Origin: UBA11710 sp049287025
GTDB lineage: Bacteria; Patescibacteriota; Patescibacteriia; Magasanikbacterales; UBA922
Length of the DNA: 64,000 nucleotides
Assembly: GCA_049287025.1 (NCBI GenBank)
Contig: JBAQFA010000009.1
Span: forward strand, 62,001 to 126,000
Direction of reading: 5' to 3'
In this document: piece after piece, positions 54,673 through 62,623 of the stretch
Position numbering within the stretch: position 1 is the first letter of the stretch
How the letters are laid out: each line of letters opens with the position of its first letter
The notes under the pieces: generated by a model
What the model was told of the DNA's origin: nothing
The model's database searches: none
The model's input: the letters and a program-made list of their open reading frames with translations, nothing else
Position numbers and translations under genes: made by a program

Positions 54673-55146
54673 ATGTCATTTGAATCAGAAAAATCTGACG
54701 TACGTCGGTCAAGAGAAAGTCGAGAATATGGGGCTGAACGAAAGGAAAGTAGAGAAGGTGAAGTGAATAAAGAATTGCAAGCGGCCGCAGCCATGGAGCG
54801 CGCGGATGTTATGATTCGTGAAGTAAAGAGTAGTAAAAAACAAATGCAAAATATTGTTCGCCATATGCAAGAAGTACAGACAGCGATTAGACAGCTTCGA
54901 GCCCAGCTTCAACTGGCACAGACTGATGATGATGTTTCGTCTCTAAAACAAGATAGGAAAAAGGTGGAAGAATTAAAAAAGAAAATTGGGGGTTATATAG
55001 AAGAATTAGAAAAGATGCGTGGTGATCTAATTCGAGAACAGATGGAAGAATTAAAAAATGGCATTGGAGTTGGAATGACGAGTGCACAGTTGCAGAAAAA
55101 AGCCGAGGAGATGGTGGAGGATTTGATTAATAGCGTAAAAGAATAA
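54673..55146 (+). CDS. Hypothetical coiled-coil protein
   Basis: The 157-residue protein is highly charged. Most of it from about 35 to 125 is a predicted coiled coil (IREVKSSKKQMQNIVRHMQEVQTAIRQLRAQLQ, then VEELKKKIGGYIEELEKMRGDLIREQ). There is no membrane segment. It lies between the CDP-alcohol enzyme and an OmpA-like protein and could be a scaffold linking them; this is inference. Confidence 0.75.
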   Translation: MSFESEKSDVRRSRESREYGAERKESREGEVNKELQAAAAMERADVMIREVKSSKKQMQNIVRHMQEVQTAIRQLRAQLQLAQTDDDVSSLKQDRKKVEELKKKIGGYIEELEKMRGDLIREQMEELKNGIGVGMTSAQLQKKAEEMVEDLINSVKE

Positions 55147-55151
55147 TTTCT

Positions 55152-56597
55152 ATGAAAGCACCAAAACCAGAATTTGAAAGTCAATTACCACACGAAGGCA
55201 ATCTAGATGGTTTATTAGACACATTGGAGAATAGGGGGATAGTTGACGAAGAGATTGCTTATGATTTACAAGCGGGTCATGTCGACAAAGGTGTAGTACA
55301 AAGTTTTCTTGGTAGATTAAAAGATTTGGGAATTAAATTACCAAATCAATTTTTAACTTTATTAAAAGAAAGACCCAGTTTTGCTGTTTTATTAACTGTA
55401 TTAGAAATGTTGGCAGTGTCTCCAGCAATGGCTTTGGCTGAGGATGTTGAAGAAAAAAGTTTTTCTGAACCAGCTATATTTGTTAGTCCTGAAAAATTGA
55501 AAAATATTCAGCGTGATGCTCCAAGAGGGTATTTAAAATCAAATTTGGAAAAGCCACAAGATTTGGCTAGTATTGGAAAAATGTTGGTTGAACCAGCGAC
55601 AGTGATGATTTCTCTCCCGACTAATGATGGCATTACTAGAGAAATAGCCAAAGTAGTTTTGGGGAAAAAATATGAAGACGGTTCAGTTGAAACTACTATT
55701 GATTTTACTGTACCTTATCAATACGCTAGTGATTTTGCTTCTTCTGACCCAGTAGATAAAGAAAAAATGAAAGATGATTTACGGCAAACAGTCGTAGCTT
55801 TATTAGAAAAATTAACTCCAATGATTTTTGGTGGTTCTTTTTATGAAGAAGATTTTTCTGGTGTAGCCAAAACAGAATCACAAAAAGTAAATCTGAAAAG
55901 AATAGAAGTGACAGGGTTTGCTTCGCCTGAGGATCCTTTTCCATATGATTTTAGTCACAAAGACCCAAGAAATGAAAAGTTGGCAAAGATGAGAGCAGAA
56001 AATGCTGCTAATGCTTTGACAGAATTACTAAGAGATAAAGGTGTGGATGTGCAGGATATTATTACTCATAAGGGCAATGGCGAAGTTCAATTTGATGACG
56101 ATGAAAAAAATAAACTTCAAGAATTGAGTGAAAAAGTTAAAATAAAATTACCCAAAGGAATAGATAATTTAGGTGATGCAAAATTAATTGAATTGGTGCA
56201 CAAATATAATCGAGGGGAATTGAGTGATGAAGAAGCCAATGTTGAATTGGCAAAAATGTTAGGTTCAAAAAGAAAAGTAGAAATAAAAGTGACAATTGAA
56301 AATCATAGAGTAGAATTAATTTTACCAGTACCATATATACTGATTGCTATTGGTATTCTAATGTCCATTCCATGGACTAGAAGGCAAAGAGAAGACAGGC
56401 GTGAAAGAAGATGGCGACGAGCACAAAGATATATGGATTTAGAAATGAGAAAACCTTTGCCATACAATCCTCCGCCAGAACCGCTTGTGGGTTCTCATGA
56501 TCGTTATATTCCGCCACCCCCAGCAGCAATAAATCCCAATTTACCACCTCCAGTTCGTGGTCAATCTGGCCGTAGGCCACACAATAATCATCCATAA
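55152..56597 (+). CDS. OmpA-like domain protein with C-terminal membrane helix
   Basis: The 481-residue protein has a short N-terminal helical region and a hydrophobic stretch near residues 78-96 (SFAVLLTVLEMLAVSPAMALA). The large middle domain contains an OmpA-like motif, VTGFASPEDPFPYDF...NEKLAKMRAENAANALTELLRDKG. A membrane helix lies near 395-410, then a basic region and a Pro-rich end (PPPEP, PPPPAAINPNLPPP). OmpA-like domains bind peptidoglycan, which would tie the membrane to the wall. It is the last gene of its operon and is followed by a terminator. Confidence 0.75.
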   Translation: MKAPKPEFESQLPHEGNLDGLLDTLENRGIVDEEIAYDLQAGHVDKGVVQSFLGRLKDLGIKLPNQFLTLLKERPSFAVLLTVLEMLAVSPAMALAEDVEEKSFSEPAIFVSPEKLKNIQRDAPRGYLKSNLEKPQDLASIGKMLVEPATVMISLPTNDGITREIAKVVLGKKYEDGSVETTIDFTVPYQYASDFASSDPVDKEKMKDDLRQTVVALLEKLTPMIFGGSFYEEDFSGVAKTESQKVNLKRIEVTGFASPEDPFPYDFSHKDPRNEKLAKMRAENAANALTELLRDKGVDVQDIITHKGNGEVQFDDDEKNKLQELSEKVKIKLPKGIDNLGDAKLIELVHKYNRGELSDEEANVELAKMLGSKRKVEIKVTIENHRVELILPVPYILIAIGILMSIPWTRRQREDRRERRWRRAQRYMDLEMRKPLPYNPPPEPLVGSHDRYIPPPPAAINPNLPPPVRGQSGRRPHNNHP

Positions 56598-56602
56598 TAA
56601 AT

Positions 56603-56634
56603 AAAATCTTCAACTAAGTGTTGAAGATTTTTTT
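56603..56634 (+). terminator. Terminator of the CDP-alcohol operon
   Basis: AAATCTTCAAC and GTTGAAGATTT pair around TAA-type loop bases with T7. Confidence 0.85.
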
Positions 56635-56669
56635 ATGTTACGTGATACGTGTCTCGTGGTGTGTGTCAA

Positions 56670-57734
56670 TTAGTTTTCACTCAACTCACTATTATAATGA
56701 TGTTCGTAAATACTCATAACGGCTAGAAATAGTGAAGCTAAGACTGGTCCAATAATAAAACCAGAAATACCAAAGATTATAATTCCACCCAAAGTAGAAA
56801 ATAGAGCCAGCATAGGATGCATCTGAGTATCCCGACCAACAAAAACTGGGCGAAGGAAATTGTCAATTAAACTAATTACGAGTGAACCAAAAAGTAAAAT
56901 TACTATACCTTGCCAAATATTACCCATAGCCAGCATGATGATACCGGCTGGAAACCAAATCAATGAAGATCCCACAGCCGGGATCACAGACAAAGCAATC
57001 ATAATTGCACACCAGACCAGGGCACCTTCTACTCCTGTGACCCAAAATAATATACCACCCAAAGCTCCTTGGATACCACCGACTAACAAAGTACTTTTTA
57101 AAGTGGCTCTAGTGGTAGAAGAAAATTTTTCGTATAGCATGGTTTCATACTTGTCACCCAGAGGAGATAAATGCATCAAACCTTTTAACATCCTTGGTCC
57201 ATCTTTTAAAAAGAAAAATAAAGCATAGAGCATTAAGAAAAATCTTAATAAAAACCAAAGTGAATTCTGAGTAACGCTTTTTATATTATCAAATAAAAAT
57301 ATACTAATTGTTTTTGTAAAATTAGTGGCATATTGTGCCCAACTATTTTGGATAGTTTTTATATAAGGAGCTAATAATTGATTGTGACTTAACCAATTAC
57401 TGACATTGTCTACAGTGTTTGTTATTCCAGTATTTGTGACTTTTTGATATAGGTTGATTGATTCATTGACTAATAATGTAGACAAACCAGCTAAAGGTAA
57501 AAATATTATGGCCACGACTAAGACAATAGTAATTATTGAACTTAGGGTAGCTGATCTAAAAAATTTTAGTAGTTTTTTGTAAGTTGGATAAGCTAAGACT
57601 GCTATTACGGCTGCCCAAAAGATTGGATAAATAAATGGGCTAATAACGTATAGTAGGGCAATCCCTAAAATTACAATTAAGCTAAAAAAGAAAACTGTTC
57701 TTATTCTAGCAAAGTTGGCTGATGTTTTTGGCAT
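56670..57734 (-). CDS. AI-2E family transporter (PerM-like)
   Basis: The 354-residue protein has about eight hydrophobic helices and the pattern of this family: YVISPFIYPIFWAAVIAVLAYPTYKKL, then LIWFPAGIIMLAMGNIWQGIVILLFGSLVISLIDNFLRPVFVGRDTQMHPMLALFSTLGGI and a GPVLASL end. Members include quorum-signal exporters and sodium/proton antiporters, and the substrate here is open. A repeat of the TTACGTGATAyGTG type precedes its 3' end at about 56638. Confidence 0.9.
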   Translation of the reverse strand: MPKTSANFARIRTVFFFSLIVILGIALLYVISPFIYPIFWAAVIAVLAYPTYKKLLKFFRSATLSSIITIVLVVAIIFLPLAGLSTLLVNESINLYQKVTNTGITNTVDNVSNWLSHNQLLAPYIKTIQNSWAQYATNFTKTISIFLFDNIKSVTQNSLWFLLRFFLMLYALFFFLKDGPRMLKGLMHLSPLGDKYETMLYEKFSSTTRATLKSTLLVGGIQGALGGILFWVTGVEGALVWCAIMIALSVIPAVGSSLIWFPAGIIMLAMGNIWQGIVILLFGSLVISLIDNFLRPVFVGRDTQMHPMLALFSTLGGIIIFGISGFIIGPVLASLFLAVMSIYEHHYNSELSEN

Positions 57735-57843
57735 AGAGTTAAATATTGAATTATTGAAGTGTCTGTATTATAGCAGAATTTATGAGGAAATGCCATTAGA
57801 ACATATAATACACACATATTATTAACTTGCTATTAACTCGCTA

Positions 57844-57872
57844 TTGACAAAGTTGGCTAAATTCGGTATTAT
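57844..57872 (+). promoter_or_regulatory. Sigma70 promoter of rpsB-tsf
   Basis: TTGACA (57844-57849) and TATTAT (57867-57872) with a 17-base spacer. The leader of about 85 bases has TCTCTA/TAGAG and CCTC/GAGG pairing options, which may bind S2. Confidence 0.8.
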
Positions 57873-57963
57873 TATGGCACTTTATTAATCCCTCACCTTT
57901 TGCATTTTTTCCTCTCTACAATCACTTGTTAGAGTCGCAATTGGGAGGACAAAGGAAAAAACT

Positions 57964-58680
57964 ATGAAAATTCCTAGTATCATGGAAATGTTGAAGGCCG
58001 GTGTTCACTTTGGCCATCAGATTTCCCGCTGGCACCCAAAGATGAAGCAGTACATTTTTGGTCAAAGAAATGGCATTCATGTCATTGATTTGGAAAAAAC
58101 CCAAGAAATATTGAAGACTACTTTGGAGTCAGTAAAAAATCTTGCTAAAGATGGCAAGGTTATTTTGTTTGTGACTACTAAGCCACAAGCCAGAGAAATA
58201 ATTAAATCTGCGGCTTTGAGCTGTGAGATGCCATTTTTGGTAGATCGTTGGATTGGTGGTTTATTGACCAACTTTGTAGAAATCAAACGTTTGATCAAAA
58301 AATATAATCGTCTTAAAGAAGAACAGGCGACTGGTGAATTGGAAAAATATACCAAAAAAGAACAATTGGATATTGCCAGAGAGTTGGAAAAAATGGATAA
58401 ATCTTTGGCTGGTTTGGCCAAATTAGAAAAGAAGCCAGATGTTTTGTTTATTCCTGCTTTGCAAAAAGAAAAAACTGCCATGCTTGAAGCAAAGAGAATG
58501 GGAATTGAAATAATCGGCGTTTGTGATACCAATGCCAATCCAGACAATGCTGACTATATTATTCCTGCCAATGATGATGCGGTTAATTCTATAACTATGA
58601 TTACTAATTTGGTAGCTGAAGCAGTCAAAGAAGGTTTGGCAGAAAAAGCTAAAATTGCTGGACAAGAAGTTACAAAATAA
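57964..58680 (+). CDS. rpsB: 30S ribosomal protein S2
   Basis: The 238-residue protein has the S2 signatures: LKAGVHFGHQISRWHPKMKQYIFGQRNGIHVIDLEKT at the N-terminus, then WIGGLLTNF and PDVLFIPALQKEKTAMLEAKRMGIEIIGVCDTNANPDNADYIIPANDDAVNSI. S2 binds late to the 30S subunit. tsf follows 37 bases later, the usual bacterial order. A GGGAGGAC sequence 19 bases before the ATG is slightly far for a normal ribosome site. Confidence 0.98.
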   Translation: MKIPSIMEMLKAGVHFGHQISRWHPKMKQYIFGQRNGIHVIDLEKTQEILKTTLESVKNLAKDGKVILFVTTKPQAREIIKSAALSCEMPFLVDRWIGGLLTNFVEIKRLIKKYNRLKEEQATGELEKYTKKEQLDIARELEKMDKSLAGLAKLEKKPDVLFIPALQKEKTAMLEAKRMGIEIIGVCDTNANPDNADYIIPANDDAVNSITMITNLVAEAVKEGLAEKAKIAGQEVTK

Positions 58681-58717
58681 TAAAAATAGTTAATAATATA
58701 CTTTCTAAAACAAAAAT

Positions 58718-59365
58718 ATGGAAATAAATGCTAAAATGATTGCTGAGCTCCGAGCCCAAACAGGAGCAGGGATGCTTGATTGTAAAAATGCTTTAGTTGA
58801 GGCTGACGGTAATAGCGAAAAAGCGGGAGAAATTTTACGAACCAAAGGGATTGCTAAAGCAGCTAAACGTGCTGGCAAGATTGCGGCTGAAGGTTTGGTT
58901 TACTCATATATTCATGGTGAAGGTAAAATCGGTGTGCTTTTGGAATTAAATTGCGAAACTGACTTTGTGGCCAAGACTGATGGTTTCAAAGCTTTGGCTC
59001 ATGATATTGCTATGCATATTGCTGCAGCCAATCCAAAATATTTATCTCGAGAAGAAGTCAAAGCAGAAGACATGGAAAAAGAGAAAAATATTTATCGTGA
59101 ACAATTGAAAAATGAAGGTAAGCCAGTGGAAATGATTGAAAAAATTCTTGAAGGCAAGATGGGGCGTTATTATAGTGAAGTGTGTCTTCTGGAACAGCCT
59201 TTTATCAAAGATGAAGACAAAACTATTGAACAACTGCTTACTCAAAAGACTGGTGAAATGGGAGAAAAGACTACTTTACGTCGGTTTACTCGTTATGAAT
59301 TAGGAGAGGGAATTGAAAAGAAAGTGTCTGATTTTGCTGCTGAAGTGGCAGAACAATTGGCATAA
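58718..59365 (+). CDS. tsf: Elongation factor Ts
   Basis: The 215-residue protein has an N-terminal UBA-like domain (MIAELRAQTGAGMLDCKNALVEADGN) and the TDFV motif at 81-84 that contacts EF-Tu. One core subdomain follows. It is shorter than the Escherichia coli protein (283 residues) and matches the short EF-Ts type with a single C-terminal core repeat. It recycles EF-Tu-GDP and is co-transcribed with rpsB. Confidence 0.97.
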   Translation: MEINAKMIAELRAQTGAGMLDCKNALVEADGNSEKAGEILRTKGIAKAAKRAGKIAAEGLVYSYIHGEGKIGVLLELNCETDFVAKTDGFKALAHDIAMHIAAANPKYLSREEVKAEDMEKEKNIYREQLKNEGKPVEMIEKILEGKMGRYYSEVCLLEQPFIKDEDKTIEQLLTQKTGEMGEKTTLRRFTRYELGEGIEKKVSDFAAEVAEQLA

Positions 59366-59459
59366 TATCATAAAAACATTAAACATAAAAACAACTGTCT
59401 TTGTGGATGGTTGTTTTGTTTTTTTGGTGGTATTTAGTCTTGAAAGTATAAGTGTTTTC

Positions 59460-59468
59460 TGCTATAAT
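59460..59468 (+). promoter_or_regulatory. Extended -10 promoter, nearly leaderless transcript
   Basis: TGC-TATAAT at 59460-59468 predicts a start at about 59475, only four bases before the ATG at 59479. Confidence 0.7.
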
Positions 59469-59478
59469 TAAATTCACT

Positions 59479-60228
59479 ATGAAAGATATTCGTTTACAAA
59501 AATATATAGCTGATCAAGGAATTTGCTCCAGACGCAAGGCTGAAGTTTTGATTGCTGAAGGAAAAGTAAAAGTAAATGGTGAAATAGTAAAAGAAATGGG
59601 AATTAAGATAGATGATGAAAAAGATAAAGTTGAGGTTGAAACTTCTAGTGGCGAAAATATAGAGAAAAAAAAATCTTCTCAAGACAAGATTTATATTGCC
59701 ATGAATAAACCGGTAGATTATATTTGCAGTGCTGATAATGAACAAGGTCAGACGGTGTTAGATTTATTGACGCCAGTCAATTTTTGGAAAAATGATAAAC
59801 AAGAAATTCAGACACGGGTATACCCAGTGGGTCGGCTAGACAAAGATTCTGAAGGTTTAATTTTATTAACTAATGATGGCGAATTGACTAATAAATTGAC
59901 TCACCCTAAGTTTGAACATGAAAAAGAATATGAAGTAATGATTGATAAACCTTTATCACGGGATGCAAAAAAAGTTTTAGCTGGTGGAATGGATATTGAC
60001 GATGGGGAATGGGTAAAAGGAATTAAAATTATAAAGGAATTAAATTTGGGTAGGCGGGTCGTAGTGACAGTAATTTTGGAAGAAGGAAAAAATCGACAAA
60101 TTAGAAAAATGTTTGGTAATCTTGGTTATCATATTATTAGTCTAAAAAGAATGAGAATTGGGAGATTATCACTGGGGACTTTACCAGTAGGTAGATGGCG
60201 ATTTGTAAGAAAAGAATCCATTGTTTAG
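59479..60228 (+). CDS. rRNA pseudouridine synthase (RluB/RsuA family)
   Basis: With the ATG at 59479 the protein has 249 residues. An S4 RNA-binding domain at 3-55 (RLQKYIADQGICSRRKAEVLIAEGKVKVNGE) precedes the catalytic domain with GRLDKDSEGLILLTNDG (Asp121) and EGKNRQIRKMFGNLGY. The GTG frame from 59452 would start upstream of the promoter and is rejected. It isomerises one uridine in 23S or 16S rRNA; the exact site cannot be told. No Shine-Dalgarno is possible in a four-base leader. Confidence 0.93.
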   Translation: MKDIRLQKYIADQGICSRRKAEVLIAEGKVKVNGEIVKEMGIKIDDEKDKVEVETSSGENIEKKKSSQDKIYIAMNKPVDYICSADNEQGQTVLDLLTPVNFWKNDKQEIQTRVYPVGRLDKDSEGLILLTNDGELTNKLTHPKFEHEKEYEVMIDKPLSRDAKKVLAGGMDIDDGEWVKGIKIIKELNLGRRVVVTVILEEGKNRQIRKMFGNLGYHIISLKRMRIGRLSLGTLPVGRWRFVRKESIV

Positions 60229-60245
60229 CTGTCTACAAAAGACTG

Positions 60246-60272
60246 TTGACAAATCTTAAAATATGGTATACT
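60246..60272 (+). promoter_or_regulatory. Promoter of the DsbA-like gene
   Basis: TTGACA (60246-60251) and TATACT (60267-60272, preceded by TGG) with a short 15-base spacer. The start near 60279 excludes the GTG frame at 60277. Confidence 0.65.
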
Positions 60273-60300
60273 ATTTGTGTTTAGTATTATACTTTTAATT

Positions 60301-61080
60301 ATGGAACCAATAAATTCTTCAGACTATATTCAATTAAAAAAACCATGGTATAAAACAGTTGGAGGAATATTTTTTTTGGTTATTATTGGTCTGATTGTGG
60401 TGGGGGTTGTTGGTTTTATGGCACTTTTTAGTTACTATAGTGTGCAGATTAAATATGGTGGTTTGGAAACTAAAGATAAATTGGATAAACAGTTTGGCTA
60501 TAATTTTACAGTGGATACTTCTCGTGCTAATGGGGCGCAAGGTAAAAATATAGTGACAGATTATGCAAAGTATACACGAGAGCATGATCCAGTATTTGGT
60601 AGTAATGAAGCTAAGGTGACAGTTCTAGCTTTTATAGATTTTGAATGTCAATATAGTCGGCAAGCTTACTTTGATTTTAAAAAGATGATGAATAAATATG
60701 AACCTGTAATTAAAGTAATACATAAGGATTTTCCTCTTATAACTTTGAATCCAAATGCTTTATTAGCGGCTGAGGCAGGCAGATGTGCACATGGGCAAGG
60801 AGTTTTTTGGCCGTATCATGATTTGGTTTTTCAATCAACTGAATTAAATAAAAATGTATTTTTATCTTTAGCCAAAAATTTGCAATTAGACGAAAGTATT
60901 TTTTCCACTTGTTTAGATTCGGGAAAATATATAATTAATATTGACGAAGATATCTCTGATGCTACTATTTTGGGGGTGAGAGGCACTCCAACTTATTTTG
61001 TAAATGGGGTTAGATTTGAGGGGGTTTTGAGTTTAGAAGATTGGGATAAAATAATTTTATCTTTTTTAAATAATAAATAG
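60301..61080 (+). CDS. DsbA-like thioredoxin-fold protein with CxxS site
   Basis: From the ATG at 60301 the protein has 259 residues and one membrane helix at about 22-44; the rest faces outward. The thioredoxin-type domain begins at VTVLAFIDFECQYSRQAY, where the usual CxxC is CQYS (Cys116, Ser119). The cis-Pro loop is VRGTPTYFVNG. Further cysteines lie in GRCAHG and FSTCLD. The missing second cysteine suggests an isomerase-like, reductase-like or structural role rather than a simple oxidase. It precedes the Cys-rich pilin-like protein by six bases, a likely substrate. Confidence 0.88.
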   Translation: MEPINSSDYIQLKKPWYKTVGGIFFLVIIGLIVVGVVGFMALFSYYSVQIKYGGLETKDKLDKQFGYNFTVDTSRANGAQGKNIVTDYAKYTREHDPVFGSNEAKVTVLAFIDFECQYSRQAYFDFKKMMNKYEPVIKVIHKDFPLITLNPNALLAAEAGRCAHGQGVFWPYHDLVFQSTELNKNVFLSLAKNLQLDESIFSTCLDSGKYIINIDEDISDATILGVRGTPTYFVNGVRFEGVLSLEDWDKIILSFLNNK

Positions 61081-61086
61081 TTTTTT

Positions 61087-62616
61087 ATGCGTCCTATTTT
61101 GAATAAAATACTTCTATTTAGTTTCTTATTGTCTTTATTGTTTGTTAAACCAGTGTTTGCCCAGCTTGATCAAAGATGTTGGACTGAAAAGGAATGTACA
61201 GGTAGAAGGGCTGAAATGGAAATTAGTGCAACTGCCAAAGAAATAAAAGAAGGTTTTATTGCTAATACGGAAACAATTGAAGCTTGTGGTGATGAAGACC
61301 TGCAAGGTAACAAGTTGGGGTTTTGTCTGCCAGCTGGTCAAGCTCATACAGCTATATCTTTTAATAATCAAAATACTTTTACTAATATTGGTGATTTTAT
61401 ACAAAAGATGTATGTTTATATAATTTATATTGCCAGTGGTTTGGCGGTAGTAATTTTAATTGTATCTGGGTTTACTTGGATGGCTTCTGGTGGAAATCAG
61501 GAAAAAATAGGTAGTAGTCAAAAGAGAATTGCTGGAGCTTTGATGGGTCTTTTTTTGGCTATTATGGCTTATTCTATTTTGGATTACATAAATCCCTATT
61601 TATTAAATTTACGTTTACCCCAGACTTGGTTGATAAATGGTTCTGGTTTGGCTCCAACTTTTTGTGATCAATTAGAACCAAGTGCAGAAGTGGCACTTTA
61701 TAAAAATAAACCAATTATTAATCCAAGCATGACCGAGTCAGAAAAATTGGCAGCAAGTAAAAAACAGATTTCTGAATTTAATAAATTGACTGGTGGTGAC
61801 TATACTGTAAAATCTGAAACACCAACTTTGTGTGGTCAAGAATATTTTGTAAAAGATACTCCAGCCTTGGCTTGTAAAGGTACTGTTTGTGCAAAAAAAG
61901 GTGAGATGTGTCTACCATTTAGTGTAGACGGTGAAGGAAATAAATCTGATGTAGGAGTGTGTCGCAAGGCTGATCTGGTTTTGCATTATAAAATATCATC
62001 TTTTTTACAGAGTATTTTAGAAAATATGAGTTTTGCTGGTTTAGTAACACTTAAAGCAGAAACAGATTGGCTGGATGATGATATTTTTGAAATTTATGGA
62101 ATTTGTCAGCAAGAGAAAGGTACTGATTATAAAATTAGTACTTACACAGTATTGAACTGGGATGACAATACAAAATGTTACAAAATTCCAAAGGAAAATG
62201 ACCTGAGTGAATATTTGTGTGTTTTAACCGGGTTTGATACTATTTTAAATAGTAGTCATTTTCAAGATACCGAAGAAAAAAAGAGTGGTTGGTGGGCCTG
62301 TCAGGAAGGTTATAAGAGAGTAGGACTTTTATTAAAAAATGAATTAGGTGAAGACTGGGCATGGACTGATATTAATTTTGTTGTGGGTATGTTGGATGGT
62401 TCACAATATGCAGCTGTAGGTCCATTTGGTCAAGGTGTGGATTATAATAATTTTATTCCGTTCGAAGAATTATCAAAAGGAGTTTATCTAGATGTAATTT
62501 TGTCTGATAAAACTTTGTTAAATGTTTCTAATTATAAAAGCACTAGTCCTGGCAACTATAGTTTTTCAGAAGATCAAAAAGCAGATTTTATGAATTCAGT
62601 TGATCCTATTATATAA
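61087..62616 (+). CDS. Pilin-like (TrbC/VirB2) N-terminus with large Cys-rich outer domain
   Basis: The 509-residue protein has a signal peptide (LLFSFLLSLLFVKPVFAQ). A two-helix pilin-like region at about 110-180 (IIYIASGLAVVILIVSGFTWMASGGNQEKIGSSQKRIAGALMGLFLAIMAYSILDYI) follows. The remaining 330 residues form an outer domain with many cysteines (CDQLEP, LCGQEY, ACKGTVCAKKGEMC, ICQQEK, CQEGY). The core matches the VirB2/TrbC pilin pattern common in candidate phyla. Fusion to a large domain suggests a surface protein rather than a pilus subunit. The DsbA-like gene directly upstream probably helps fold it. Confidence 0.8.
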   Translation: MRPILNKILLFSFLLSLLFVKPVFAQLDQRCWTEKECTGRRAEMEISATAKEIKEGFIANTETIEACGDEDLQGNKLGFCLPAGQAHTAISFNNQNTFTNIGDFIQKMYVYIIYIASGLAVVILIVSGFTWMASGGNQEKIGSSQKRIAGALMGLFLAIMAYSILDYINPYLLNLRLPQTWLINGSGLAPTFCDQLEPSAEVALYKNKPIINPSMTESEKLAASKKQISEFNKLTGGDYTVKSETPTLCGQEYFVKDTPALACKGTVCAKKGEMCLPFSVDGEGNKSDVGVCRKADLVLHYKISSFLQSILENMSFAGLVTLKAETDWLDDDIFEIYGICQQEKGTDYKISTYTVLNWDDNTKCYKIPKENDLSEYLCVLTGFDTILNSSHFQDTEEKKSGWWACQEGYKRVGLLLKNELGEDWAWTDINFVVGMLDGSQYAAVGPFGQGVDYNNFIPFEELSKGVYLDVILSDKTLLNVSNYKSTSPGNYSFSEDQKADFMNSVDPII

Positions 62617-62623
62617 AATTTTT

